A DNA stretch of 64,000 nucleotides from Thiothrix subterranea (GTDB lineage Bacteria > Pseudomonadota > Gammaproteobacteria > Thiotrichales > Thiotrichaceae), in NCBI RefSeq assembly GCF_016772315.1, contig NZ_CP053482.1, positions 124,001-188,000 on the forward strand. The letters are read 5' to 3'. Of the stretch, positions 9,100 through 17,524 are shown piece by piece (position 1 is the stretch's first letter; each line of letters opens with the position of its first letter). Both the position numbers and the translations under genes were made by a program. The notes under the pieces are model-generated. The model worked only from the letters and a program-made list of their open reading frames with translations, had not been told where the DNA came from and searched no databases.

Positions 9100-9858
9100 T
9101 TAAAGCCCACCTAGAAATGCCTCAACACGTTCCATGAAAAGCTCAGGGTGGGTCACGAAGGGTACATGCGCAGCACTATCCAACACGGCGATGTGCTGAT
9201 AACCCATTTCAGGCAGCGCCTCAGCGAGAGACGCGGGTATCAGCTTATCGAGCTTGCCCAACATCCACAGCGCAGGCTGAGTCACGGGTGCTTGCGAAAA
9301 GTCGGCAGTTTGCAGAATGGTTAAGCCCTGTTCCAGCGCGGTAATGCTGGCGGGGTGTTCCATAATACGGTCACGCAAGGCATTCACCACGCGGGTATCG
9401 GTTTTGGTGCTGAGGAATTGCAGCGCGAAAAAACGTTTCACCGTGCCAAGGTAATCGGTTTGCAGGCTTCTGCCGAACAACGCGAGTAGGTCGGGGGATA
9501 CACCGTGCGCCCAATCATTTTCTGCGACGAATTTTGGCGTGCTGGCAATCAAAATCAGCGCGGCAATCCGCTCAGGCAAAGCGTGCGCCAACCCTTGGGC
9601 GATTAAGCCGCCGAGTGACCAGCCCATAATAATGGCGTCTGCGGGGATGTGCGGGGTAAGTTGCGCCACCGCTTCCGCCAATGTTCCCAGCGGCAAATGG
9701 CTATTTGCGCCATGCCCCGGCAGGTCGATGCAAATGACTTGGGCATGTTGCGCCAAGCTCGGCAACAAGGGTTGCCAGACGTGGCTGTTCATCCCCCAGC
9801 CGTGGAGCAGGACTAACGGTTTGCCCTGTCCCGAATACTCAACAATGTTTAACTTCAA
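9100..9858 (-). CDS. bioH: Pimeloyl-ACP methyl ester carboxylesterase
   Basis: Alpha/beta hydrolase that removes the methyl ester from pimeloyl-ACP, ending the BioC-initiated route. Oxyanion region LLHGWGMNSHVW is at residues 17-28, nucleophile motif GWSLGG at about 79-84, acid in LGKLDKLIP, and catalytic His in DSAAHVPFVTHP near residue 230. 252 residues fit the family. The start codon is TTG at 9858, six bases after the stop of the upstream coiled-coil gene; no ATG fits. The two are probably one transcript. Confidence 0.93.
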   Translation of the reverse strand: MKLNIVEYSGQGKPLVLLHGWGMNSHVWQPLLPSLAQHAQVICIDLPGHGANSHLPLGTLAEAVAQLTPHIPADAIIMGWSLGGLIAQGLAHALPERIAALILIASTPKFVAENDWAHGVSPDLLALFGRSLQTDYLGTVKRFFALQFLSTKTDTRVVNALRDRIMEHPASITALEQGLTILQTADFSQAPVTQPALWMLGKLDKLIPASLAEALPEMGYQHIAVLDSAAHVPFVTHPELFMERVEAFLGGL

Positions 9859-9864
9859 GGCTTC

Positions 9865-10935
9865 TTACCACTCCCACGGCATAAACGCTCGCATCCCTTT
9901 CATGGTCGGCGCAACCTCACCGCTCAAGCGGTTAACATCCTGACCTAAGTAAGCAACGTTCTGGTTCAATTGCTGAGTACTGTTCTGCATACCCTGTACG
10001 TTTTGCGTCATCACCGCCATATTGCCACTCATATCACGCACATCCGCCGCCATCGGCTGCATACTGGAGACAGAGGAAGACATGGTTTCGGTGTAGCCAG
10101 TGATGTCCTGCATTTGCGTGGACATATTGGCCATCGTACCGGTAATGCTGGTCATATTACTGCTCATAGAAGTCATGGCATTTTCCATGACGTTAACGAT
10201 ATGCACCATGTACACAGCCGCTAACCCTGCCAACACTAGACCCGGAACACTCATCCAGCGGGCGCGGCGGTAATTGCGTTCCTGACGTTGACGTTCGGTT
10301 TCGATGCGGGTTTCATGTTCATGTTGTTCCTGACGCATTTCTTCCTGCATCAGTTTCAAATGCCCCGTCAGCGATTGCAGCATTTTCTCCTGGCTTTGAT
10401 CACGCATCTGGCTGCTGTTCTGCATTTCCTGATACATGTCACGCATCCGTTGCGCGAGGGAATCCAGCATTTCATCGTGGTGCGAATCGCGCTCTTGATT
10501 GTCCTGCTGAATCTGTTCAAACGCACTGCGCAAGCCTTGCAGAATATTTTCGCGCTGCTCTTCCTGCAAGGTAAAGCGCTTGCTGATGCTTTCCAGCAAT
10601 TCCTGCGTCACGGTATTCTGCGCGTGTTCGCGCTGGGTCATGCTTTCAAGAATGCGTTCGCGTTGTTCATCATAGGCGGCGAAACGAGCGCGGATACTGT
10701 CCAGCAATTCATGGGTAACGTTGTACTGAACCTGTTCCCGATCCTGAATACTTTGTTGGATGCGCTCAAAAGTCGCCTCAATGTCCCCCGACAATTGCTG
10801 CATCACAAGCTGCTGCTGTGCCGCTTGCTGGCGGGCTTCCTCCTGAATCTGTTCCAGTGTCATATCCAAGGCATCTTCAGCCTTGTTAGGTATATCGGTC
10901 GTCGGGCTATCCGCTATTTTCTGTTGGTCACTCAT
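9865..10935 (-). CDS. Coiled-coil membrane-anchored protein
   Basis: 356 residues. Residues 1-210 are highly charged and Gln-rich coiled coil with imperfect about 38-residue repeats (REQVQYNVTHELLDSI, REHAQNTVTQELLESI). A single membrane segment lies at about 219-240 (MSVPGLVLAGLAAVYMVHIV). The C-terminal part is low in charge and rich in Met, Ser, Thr and Asn, with repeated SM/NM pairs, and probably lies in the periplasm. No enzyme motif is seen. It is cotranscribed with bioH (6-base gap), although a role in biotin synthesis is not expected. Confidence 0.7.
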   Translation of the reverse strand: MSDQQKIADSPTTDIPNKAEDALDMTLEQIQEEARQQAAQQQLVMQQLSGDIEATFERIQQSIQDREQVQYNVTHELLDSIRARFAAYDEQRERILESMTQREHAQNTVTQELLESISKRFTLQEEQRENILQGLRSAFEQIQQDNQERDSHHDEMLDSLAQRMRDMYQEMQNSSQMRDQSQEKMLQSLTGHLKLMQEEMRQEQHEHETRIETERQRQERNYRRARWMSVPGLVLAGLAAVYMVHIVNVMENAMTSMSSNMTSITGTMANMSTQMQDITGYTETMSSSVSSMQPMAADVRDMSGNMAVMTQNVQGMQNSTQQLNQNVAYLGQDVNRLSGEVAPTMKGMRAFMPWEW

Positions 10936-11062
10936 CTCACTTTCCCCTGCGCAAGTCGTCTGGTATTAAAAGTTGGCTACTTTAGCATAGATAGATTGAG
11001 GCACAATCAACTTGCTATCCATCGCTTCACCCACAATAATCCACATCAGGAGGTGTATGCTT

Positions 11063-11272
11063 ATGCGCACGAATATTGTTCTTGACGATACGCTAGTGAT
11101 GGAGGCATTCCGTCTGACTGGCCTCAAAACTAAGCGGGAATTGATCCTGCAAGCCCTGAAAGAAATGGTAGAAAACCGCCAACGCCTAGATTTACGTGAA
11201 CTGAGAGGCATTGGTGGCTTCCGGCATGATTACGACCACAAAGCATTACGTGCTGGCGAGGGTAAGCCCTGA
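11063..11272 (+). CDS. vapB: VapB-type antitoxin
   Basis: 69 residues starting MRTNIVLDDTLVMEAFRLTG, then KTKRELILQALKEMV. This is the ribbon-helix-helix N-terminus of the VapB family, which binds operator DNA, followed by the toxin-neutralising tail. The ATG at 11063 is chosen over 11057 because CAGGAGG ends about 9 bases upstream. Its TGA overlaps the vapC ATG (TGATG). The toxin partner is broken by an insertion sequence, so this may be an orphaned antitoxin. Confidence 0.9.
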   Translation: MRTNIVLDDTLVMEAFRLTGLKTKRELILQALKEMVENRQRLDLRELRGIGGFRHDYDHKALRAGEGKP

Positions 11273-11498
11273 TGTATTTGGTCGATACCTCTGTGTGGAT
11301 TGATTACATCAGTGGCAAAGAAGGCGAACATATCCAGTTTCTGGATACTCTGTTACAAAACCCCTTAGCCGTCGGTCTCAGCGATGTAATCTACATGGAA
11401 ATTCTGCAAGGGGCTGAGAGTGAACACAGTTTTGCCCGTTTCAAGCGTTACTTCTCTGGGCAACGTTTTTACCGCCTGCAACAAGCTGAAAAAAGCCA

Positions 11499-13020
11499 CA
11501 GCAATTCTCATTTTACCACCCACTGCTCAATCTCATCCGCTTGATGCCGCCGCTCTAAGCCGACGCGCATAAAATCCAGCAGAGCCGTCCAACTTTTGAA
11601 GCACAAAAAGGTCGTGAATGTATTGATGTCATCGAACAAACGTTCGCGTGACCCCATTTTTTGAAGCAAGGTTCGGAAACGCTCATCCATCAAGTCAATC
11701 ACGGTATGGACGAGATAAGCCAATAACACTAATGCAGCCAACAAGTTGGCGAGGTGTTGCTGCCCATGCCCGAAGTTGTGTTCAAAGTGGTAGCCTTTGG
11801 TTTTCAGGGTATTGTTGTTTTCGTTCTCAATCTTCCAGCGGCATCGTCCAGCTTTGACGAGATCGACGACCTTGCCGGAGGTGATAGGGTGAGAGGTGGC
11901 AAAATCGTTATGGTACAAACACTTACCATCATCGCGCACACTCGTGAGGCTGAACCAGTTGACACGCAGGGCATCGTCCCCATCACGTAAGGGCATCTGC
12001 GTCGCAAAACGGTAGGTATCCGTGACAGAATGCTTTCCCCTCCGCCGCTGTACAAGATGGGTGCGTATCGTGCCGATTTTCTCTAGCCCTTCCAACTCTT
12101 CATATAAGGTCGTGTGGGACGTGGGTTTGCAGTTGAAAATGAACTGTGCACCAGCGTTCAGGACTGCTTGGCAAAACGGCTGGTGGCAATACAAATCATC
12201 CCCCAGAAACGTGATGCCCAGCGGGATGTAATCCGCGCCCCACTGAGCCAGCCAGCGTTTAGCCGCGTTGATTTCACAATCTTGCTTGGTTTGCCCATCT
12301 TGGCGGCTGATGAATTCTGGCGGCAACGGAATCACCTGCGGTTTATCGGGTGCGGTTAAAATCGGGGTCAGCACTTGGTGTGAGTAGGTGACTGTCCCGT
12401 TGTGATGCGTCTTCGTCAAACACTGCTCACAGTGGATGTGGGATGACGAAAAATGCTGTGTCCCATCCAGTGCCAACAAATAACCGTAGTCATGCACCCG
12501 CCACGTATCCAAATAACCATTCTGTTGCAACCCATTGAAAAGATAACGGTAAGCAGGCGCAACGGCTGATGGCGGCACGCTATCCAGCAAATGGCGAATT
12601 TGATTGTCGCAGGGGATGGCATGAACACCGAACAACGTCTGTGCATTACTCCGCTCTTGGTTCTCCACCATGCGCCGCTGGTATTCCAGAAAGGACGCAC
12701 ACTGCATGAAAAACACCGAAAAGGCACTCAAACCCGCATCCTCCAAGGTATAGCGGGTATTATTGCCGGGTTTGCGACAGTCGGGGAAGGCGCGGAATGT
12801 ATCGCGCAATTGCTCCACGATACCCGCAAAAGTGAGCGGTGCGGTTAGCACAGCAGCAGTAACGGTTGGGTAGCTCATCGACTTCACCTCCCGGAACAGA
12901 TCTCAATGGGATAGGTCTAGTTTACGCCATTTTATTGGATGAGGGGCAAAATGAGAATTGCTGGGATATTAGACCATGCATCACTTCCGGTCACACCCGG
13001 TGGTAAAATGAGAATTGCTG
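11499..13020 (-). mobile_element. Insertion sequence with 22-bp terminal inverted repeats and 9-bp target duplication
   Basis: 1522 bp. The ends are perfect 22-bp inverted repeats starting CAGCAATTCTCATTTTACC at 11499 and mirrored at 12999-13020. The target duplication AAAAAGCCA occurs at 11490-11498 and 13021-13029. One transposase gene fills the element and its stop codon falls inside the left terminal repeat. A third copy of the terminal core (AAAATGAGAATTGCT) sits at about 12949-12963, 57 bases inside the right end, so a shorter derivative or a composite end is possible. A 9-bp duplication with a DDE transposase is compatible with the IS4 group; I do not assign a named element. Confidence 0.92.
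11508..12887 (-). CDS. DDE transposase of the insertion sequence
   Basis: 459 residues. Likely catalytic acids are in LLALDGTQHFSSS (about residue 116), ITFLGDDLYC (about 226) and CRWKIENENNN (about 353), the last matching the YREK-like region of IS4-type transposases. HCEQC at about 128-132 may bind metal. The C-terminal helical segment ends with QWVVK at the terminal repeat. The frame is intact, so the element may still be active. The start is the ATG at 12887, with GGGAGGTG just upstream. Confidence 0.88.
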   Translation of the reverse strand: MKSMSYPTVTAAVLTAPLTFAGIVEQLRDTFRAFPDCRKPGNNTRYTLEDAGLSAFSVFFMQCASFLEYQRRMVENQERSNAQTLFGVHAIPCDNQIRHLLDSVPPSAVAPAYRYLFNGLQQNGYLDTWRVHDYGYLLALDGTQHFSSSHIHCEQCLTKTHHNGTVTYSHQVLTPILTAPDKPQVIPLPPEFISRQDGQTKQDCEINAAKRWLAQWGADYIPLGITFLGDDLYCHQPFCQAVLNAGAQFIFNCKPTSHTTLYEELEGLEKIGTIRTHLVQRRRGKHSVTDTYRFATQMPLRDGDDALRVNWFSLTSVRDDGKCLYHNDFATSHPITSGKVVDLVKAGRCRWKIENENNNTLKTKGYHFEHNFGHGQQHLANLLAALVLLAYLVHTVIDLMDERFRTLLQKMGSRERLFDDINTFTTFLCFKSWTALLDFMRVGLERRHQADEIEQWVVK

Positions 13021-13271
13021 AAAAAGCCATGAGCAAGCGGCTAAACTGTATTTCGACTGCCGTCGCAAAGGCGTTACGGTACGTTCCACCATCGACTGCC
13101 TGATTGCCCAATGTGCCATCGAAAATGGCTTGATATTGTTGCACCATGATCGCGACTTTAAGCACATGGGTACGGTCATTAGCACACTAAACCAACGTCA
13201 CTTTCTCCCCGACAAGCCGACAATCTGATAGCATTGCGACTTTACATAACAACACTACACGGATCTTCACC

Positions 13272-13889
13272 ATGGTCTATTTGCTGATTGCGCTCGCTTA
13301 CCTACTCGGTTCCATTTCTGCCGCCATCATCACTTGCAAGCTGATGGGGCTACCCGACCCGCGCACGGTGGGTTCCAATAACCCCGGCGCAACCAATGTC
13401 TTGCGCCACGGCGGTAAAAAAGCCGCTGCGATTACCTTGCTCGGTGATGGTTTAAAAGGCTTGATTCCGGTCTTAATCGGCAAAGCCTTGGGCGTGGATG
13501 AGACGGGGTTAATCTTGATCGGCATCGCCGCGTTTTTAGGGCATTTATACCCGGTATTCTACAGTTTCAAAGGCGGTAAAGGCGTTGCCACCGCTATCGG
13601 CGTATTCCTTGGTGTGAATCTGTGGGGCGGCATTGCATTCGTGGCAACTTGGTTGGTCATGGCGAAAGGCTTCAAGATTTCCTCACTCGCCGCGCTGATT
13701 GCTACCGCACTCTCGCCCATTTACTTTTGGGTATTGAGTGACGGTAATGGCTGGCTGACCTTGGGCGTGTTATTCATGGCGATTATGATCTTCTGGCGGC
13801 ACGAATCGAATATCCGCAACCTGCTGTCGGGCAAGGAAGACAAGATTCAATCCAAAGAAGGCGCGGAAGGGGTAACAAACGAAGAATAG
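13272..13889 (+). CDS. plsY: Glycerol-3-phosphate acyltransferase PlsY
   Basis: Inner-membrane enzyme that transfers the acyl group from acyl-phosphate to glycerol-3-phosphate, the first step of phospholipid synthesis. Conserved motifs: LLGSISAAII near the start, the SNNPGATNVLR loop at residues 35-45, GHLYPVFYSFKGGKGVATAIG at about 90-110, and RHESNIRNLLSGKE near the end. 205 residues with about five membrane segments fit the family. It ends three bases from the convergent response-regulator gene. Confidence 0.96.
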   Translation: MVYLLIALAYLLGSISAAIITCKLMGLPDPRTVGSNNPGATNVLRHGGKKAAAITLLGDGLKGLIPVLIGKALGVDETGLILIGIAAFLGHLYPVFYSFKGGKGVATAIGVFLGVNLWGGIAFVATWLVMAKGFKISSLAALIATALSPIYFWVLSDGNGWLTLGVLFMAIMIFWRHESNIRNLLSGKEDKIQSKEGAEGVTNEE

Positions 13890-13891
13890 GC

Positions 13892-15256
13892 TTACTCTTC
13901 ACCGTCGACCAAACCGTATTTTTTCAACTTACGCCACAACGACACGCGGTCAATCCCCAGAATCTGCGCCGCCTTGGTGCGGTTGCCATCACAATGTTCC
14001 AGCACGTAGCGGATGTATTCCTCTTCGCGCTGTACCAGCGACGGCAATTCCGTCGGGGCTTCCGGCAAAGCATGAATCGCTTGCGCCGCCAAAGCCGCAG
14101 GCAATTCTGCCAGCGTCAATTCATTGCCACGTGCCAATGCCACGCCGCGCTCAATCAGGTTTTCCAGCTCGCGTACATTGCCGGGGTAGTGATACCCCAA
14201 CAGCACCGACATGGCCGCCGGAGCAATATTTTCCACCTCGCGCCCCATGCGCAGCGCGTGTTTGCGCAAGAAAAAGAACGCCAGCAAGGGAATATCGTCG
14301 CGCCGTTCCACCAAGCACGGCAAATGCAGCCCCACCACGTCCAGCCGGAAATACAAATCCTGCCGGAAACGCCCCGCTGCCACTTCCGTGCGTAAATCGC
14401 GGTGCGTTGCAGTAATCAAACGCACATCCACTGGCACGGCGGTTTGCGCCCCCAAGCGTTGCACTTCGCGCTCCTGCACCACGCGCAGCAATTTCACCTG
14501 CATTGCCAGCGACATTTCGCCGATTTCATCCAGAAATAACGTGCCGCCGTTAGCGGCTTCGATCAAACCCGCCCGCGCTTCACCCGCGCCGGTATACGCG
14601 CCTTTTTCATGCCCGAACAATTCATTCGCCAGCAAATCTTCCTGCAATGCGCCGCAATTCACCCCGACGAAGGCGCCTTGGCTGCGACGGCTGTGCTGAT
14701 GCAGGTAACGCGCCAGCAATTCCTTGCCCGTGCCGCTTTGCCCGTTGATCAGCAAGGTAGTATCGGTTGCCGCCACCTGTTGTGCCGTATCGAGCAAGCG
14801 CAACATCGCGGGATTTTGCGTCACCAATCCGGCATGGGTATGCAAACCGTTACTCACCTGCGCCCGCAAGCGGCGGTTTTCGCGCTTGAGCTGCACCAGT
14901 TGCAGCGCGTTTGCCACAATGCTACGCACTTCATCCAAACGGAACGGTTTGGCAACGTAGTGAAACGCGCCCGCTTTCATCGCTTCCACCGCCGAATCCA
15001 GCGTGCCGTGTGCGGTAATTAACACCACTGCCATGTCAGGGTCGGTTTCCAGCGCACGTTTAAGAATCGCCATGCCATCCACCCGCTCCATGCGCAAATC
15101 GGTCAGAATCAGCTCGAACGTTTGGGTTTGCAAGGCTTCCAAACCGCCTGTGCCGCTTTCGCGGGTGGTCACTTCGTAACCGTTTTTGCGCAAGGCATAC
15201 GCCAGATTGCGTACTGCAATGGGTTCGTCGTCGATGATTAAAATGCGTTCTTTCAC
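13892..15256 (-). CDS. NtrC-type sigma-54-dependent response regulator
   Basis: About 454 residues from the GTG at 15256, chosen because GGAGG lies 9 bases upstream and the receiver domain begins at once (KERILIIDDEP). Domains: receiver with phospho-acceptor Asp in LILTDLRM (about 51); AAA+ domain with Walker A GQSGTGKE, the sigma-54 contact loop as GAYTGA (Tyr replaces the usual Phe) and Walker B GTLFLDEIGEMS; Fis-type HTH at the end (GNRTKAAQILGIDRVSLWRKLKK). GTGA overlap with the kinase gene couples them. It probably binds the seven 15-bp palindromes found only around this locus. Confidence 0.93.
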   Translation of the reverse strand: MKERILIIDDEPIAVRNLAYALRKNGYEVTTRESGTGGLEALQTQTFELILTDLRMERVDGMAILKRALETDPDMAVVLITAHGTLDSAVEAMKAGAFHYVAKPFRLDEVRSIVANALQLVQLKRENRRLRAQVSNGLHTHAGLVTQNPAMLRLLDTAQQVAATDTTLLINGQSGTGKELLARYLHQHSRRSQGAFVGVNCGALQEDLLANELFGHEKGAYTGAGEARAGLIEAANGGTLFLDEIGEMSLAMQVKLLRVVQEREVQRLGAQTAVPVDVRLITATHRDLRTEVAAGRFRQDLYFRLDVVGLHLPCLVERRDDIPLLAFFFLRKHALRMGREVENIAPAAMSVLLGYHYPGNVRELENLIERGVALARGNELTLAELPAALAAQAIHALPEAPTELPSLVQREEEYIRYVLEHCDGNRTKAAQILGIDRVSLWRKLKKYGLVDGEE

Positions 15257-16719
15257 GGATAATGTCCTCCACATGGCAAGCGTAGCACCACCCGCGTGCC
15301 TTGCCCCGGCTGGCTGGCAATAGCGATGCAACCGTCATGTTCCTGAATAATTTCCTGCACAATATACAGCCCCAGCCCCATGCCCTGACCGGGAGCGCGA
15401 GTGGTGTAAAACGGCTCAAACACCCGTGGCAATACTGCCGCCGGAATCCCCGCGCCATTGTCTTCAATGCTGATTTCGATCATGGGTTGGCGTTGGCGCA
15501 CCTGACAACCAAGTTCCCCTACCACCGTGGCATTCGGTGGTAACGGCGTACCCGACAAGCTGCACCCCTGAGCGCGAATATGCAGCGTCAAATTCGTGCC
15601 GCTTTCCGCCGCATTGCGCAACAGGTTGATGAACACTTGCTGCAAACGTTGCGTATCAGCGGGCAAGGTTAAATCTACCGGCACATGGTTTTCGACCGTC
15701 GCTCCGGCTGTGCGCAAATGCCCGCGCAATAACAACAGGGTGCGTTCCAGCAAGTCGGCAAGGTTGACGGTTTCCAGATGCGGCTCTTGCCTGCGCCCGA
15801 AATCTTGTAGCGCATCAACAATGCGGCGGGCGCGTTCGGTTTCGCTGTCGATGGTGTGCGCCCATTCGCGCAAGGTGTCTGGCTCGGCACTGTCGAGTTC
15901 TTCCAGCAACAATTGGCTGGACGAGGAAATATTGGACAACGGATTATTGAGTTCATGCGCCACACCAGAGACCAACACCCCCAACGCTGCGAGTTTTTCG
16001 GACTGAATCAGGCGACGGCGGCGGGCTTCAAGTTCGTCCAATAAACGGTTAAAGGCTTCGCGCAAACTGACCATTTCGGTGCTGCGGGCGCGGACATCCA
16101 GCCGCTCGAAATGCCCTTCCGCAATCGGGGTTAAATCTGCCATCAGACGTTTCATCGGGGTAATCACCGAACGATCCAGCAACCAGGCAATCAGCACCAG
16201 TAGCGCGGACAAAATTCCCACCCCCAATACTTGCGCCCATTTCGCATCCGCAATGGCAGTGTTTAACAAGCTGCGTTCTTGCAGGGTGAGTGATTCCGCC
16301 AATTGCGAAGCCAAATGGCCTTGTGCACGGATGCTGCTTTCCAGCGTGCTATCAGCGGGCAAACGTTGCAAATGGTTAGCTAATAACTGGCGGTAGGTTT
16401 GTAAAATCGTCTGCAATTGCGAAATTTGCATGACATTACCCACTTCTGCGAGTGTCTGCGGGGAAGTCTGCAAGGTTTGCAGGGCGGTCGCCGCAAAGGT
16501 ATCCGCTGCCTGGCCCGCACTCACATCTTGGTAGAGGAACAGATTTTTTTCCTCACGACGCATGTCCTGTATCGCGGTTTCCAACGTGGTGATGGTAATA
16601 CCCTGCTCAACTTGACGTTCCAGAAACAGCAAATCCAGAAACGCCAAGGCAGCCACCCCGACCACCAAGACAGCGAGGGAGGAGAATGCGAAAGTAATTT
16701 TACGGTGAATACTGATCAT
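15253..16719 (-). CDS. Membrane sensor histidine kinase
   Basis: 488 residues. Membrane segments at about 9-31 and 161-182 enclose a periplasmic helical sensor domain of about 130 residues. A HAMP linker follows (DRSVITPMKRLMADLTPIAEGHF), then the phospho-acceptor H box SGVAHELNNPLSNI at about 252, and the ATPase N, G1 and G2 boxes (QVFINLLRNAAES, IEDNGAGIP, GQGMGLGLYIVQEI). It should phosphorylate the coupled NtrC-type regulator. The periplasmic signal is unknown; the carbonic-anhydrase and SulP neighbours suggest inorganic carbon or pH. A regulator-type palindrome lies 7 bases upstream of its start, so autoregulation is likely. Confidence 0.92.
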   Translation of the reverse strand: MISIHRKITFAFSSLAVLVVGVAALAFLDLLFLERQVEQGITITTLETAIQDMRREEKNLFLYQDVSAGQAADTFAATALQTLQTSPQTLAEVGNVMQISQLQTILQTYRQLLANHLQRLPADSTLESSIRAQGHLASQLAESLTLQERSLLNTAIADAKWAQVLGVGILSALLVLIAWLLDRSVITPMKRLMADLTPIAEGHFERLDVRARSTEMVSLREAFNRLLDELEARRRRLIQSEKLAALGVLVSGVAHELNNPLSNISSSSQLLLEELDSAEPDTLREWAHTIDSETERARRIVDALQDFGRRQEPHLETVNLADLLERTLLLLRGHLRTAGATVENHVPVDLTLPADTQRLQQVFINLLRNAAESGTNLTLHIRAQGCSLSGTPLPPNATVVGELGCQVRQRQPMIEISIEDNGAGIPAAVLPRVFEPFYTTRAPGQGMGLGLYIVQEIIQEHDGCIAIASQPGQGTRVVLRLPCGGHYP

Positions 16720-16725
16720 GGCACT

Positions 16726-16760
16726 ATTTCAATCTGAAACGGGGTGTTGCATTGTGTAAC
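16726..16760. promoter_or_regulatory. Two copies of the 15-bp palindrome between kinase and beta-CA
   Basis: ATTTCAATCTGAAAC (16726-16740) and GTTGCATTGTGTAAC (16746-16760) match GTT[TG]CA-N3-TGnAAC; the first has one mismatch at base 1. Their starts are 20 bp apart, two helical turns. They lie just upstream of the kinase start on one side and about 85-120 bp upstream of the beta carbonic anhydrase on the other. They are probably binding sites of the adjacent response regulator. Confidence 0.75.
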
Positions 16761-16786
16761 ATGAAAGACTTCTGTCACGCAATCCT

Positions 16787-16815
16787 TTGAAAACCGGATG
16801 CGTACTCTTTACCAT
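16787..16815 (+). promoter_or_regulatory. Sigma-70-type promoter of the beta carbonic anhydrase
   Basis: TTGAAA (16787-16792), a 17-bp spacer and TACCAT (16810-16815) form a reasonable sigma-70 promoter 30 bases upstream of the start codon. No sigma-54 box with the required GG-N10-GC was found here. Confidence 0.5.
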
Positions 16816-16844
16816 CAAACATTCGTGTTTTAGGAAGAACAATC

Positions 16845-17480
16845 ATGCCAAATAAACAAAGCAACTTGAGCGGGGCGGAAGCACTCGCCCGTTTACAAGA
16901 AGGTAATCAACGTTTTGCCAACAATGTACGCAGTCTGGATACTTTATTGAGCCATACGCAACGCGCCAGCCTGACCGAGGGGCAAAACCCGTTTGCGATT
17001 ATTCTGGGCTGTTCGGATTCGCGGGTTCCGGCGGAATTGGTATTCGACCAAGGTTTCGGCTCGCTGTTTGTGATTCGGGTCGCGGGGAATATTGTCGCGC
17101 CTTCACAAATAGGCAGCGTGGAATTCGCCGCCACCCAATACAACACGCGGCTGGTGGTGGTGCTAGGGCATACGCAATGTGGGGCAGTTCATGCCACCAT
17201 CGAGGAATTGCGCCACAACCTGAAAAGCCCGTCCCACAATCAGCGTTCTATCGTGGAACGTATTGCCCCCGCCGTTGCCACCTTAATGGAAACGCCGTTG
17301 CGCGATGATCCCGAAGCCCTGATGAAACACGCAGTACGTGCCAATATTCGTGCTGCCACCAGTCATTTGCGCCACGGTTCGGAGATTCTGGAAAACCTGA
17401 TTGCGAATGAAGGTTTGCTGGTGGTGAGCGCGGAATATTCGTTGGAGACAGGGAAAGTCGAGTTTTTTGACGTGCCGTAA
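16845..17480 (+). CDS. Beta-class carbonic anhydrase
   Basis: Interconverts CO2 and bicarbonate. Zinc ligands are visible: Cys in GCSDSRVPAELVF (about residue 55), then His and Cys in LGHTQCGAVHAT (about 109-112); the Asp-Arg dyad is in SDSR. 211 residues fit the family. No signal peptide, so it is cytoplasmic. It is divergent from the kinase-regulator genes and convergent with the probable iota carbonic anhydrase, and is followed by two SulP transporters, which suggests a role in supplying or trapping inorganic carbon. Confidence 0.95.
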   Translation: MPNKQSNLSGAEALARLQEGNQRFANNVRSLDTLLSHTQRASLTEGQNPFAIILGCSDSRVPAELVFDQGFGSLFVIRVAGNIVAPSQIGSVEFAATQYNTRLVVVLGHTQCGAVHATIEELRHNLKSPSHNQRSIVERIAPAVATLMETPLRDDPEALMKHAVRANIRAATSHLRHGSEILENLIANEGLLVVSAEYSLETGKVEFFDVP

Positions 17481-17483
17481 CGT

Positions 17484-17516
17484 GTGGGAAACGTGGTTTT
17501 GCACCCTGTTTCCCAC
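17484..17516. terminator. Hairpin between the two convergent carbonic anhydrase genes
   Basis: GTGGGAAAC (17484-17492) pairs with GTTTCCCAC (17508-17516) across a 15-base loop. It lies between the beta-CA stop and the convergent secreted-CA stop and could end both transcripts. There is no strong T run. Confidence 0.55.
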
Positions 17517-17524
17517 CGCTGCTG

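Larger units (their letters stand above)
11272..13228 (+). pseudogene. vapC: VapC-type PIN ribonuclease, split by an insertion sequence
   Basis: The 5' part is 11272-11498 and the 3' part resumes at 13030-13228. Removing the insertion and one copy of the 9-bp duplication leaves 426 bases, an intact 141-codon frame. The rebuilt PIN domain has the catalytic acids D5 (VDTSVWIDY), E44 (MEILQGAE), and the later pair in STIDCLIAQ and HHDRDF. VapC toxins cut RNA such as initiator tRNA. The insertion separates the second acid from the third and fourth, so the product must be inactive. The undamaged frame on both sides implies a recent insertion. Confidence 0.92.

Noticed and set aside
10288-11085. 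265-codon hydrophobic frame opposite the coiled-coil protein
   Set aside because: The Gln/Glu-rich coil reads as Leu/Phe/His-rich on the other strand; apparent membrane character is an artefact.
16725-16740. TGGCAC near the kinase start as a sigma-54 -24 element
   Set aside because: No TTGC follows at the required distance, and it overlaps the kinase start.
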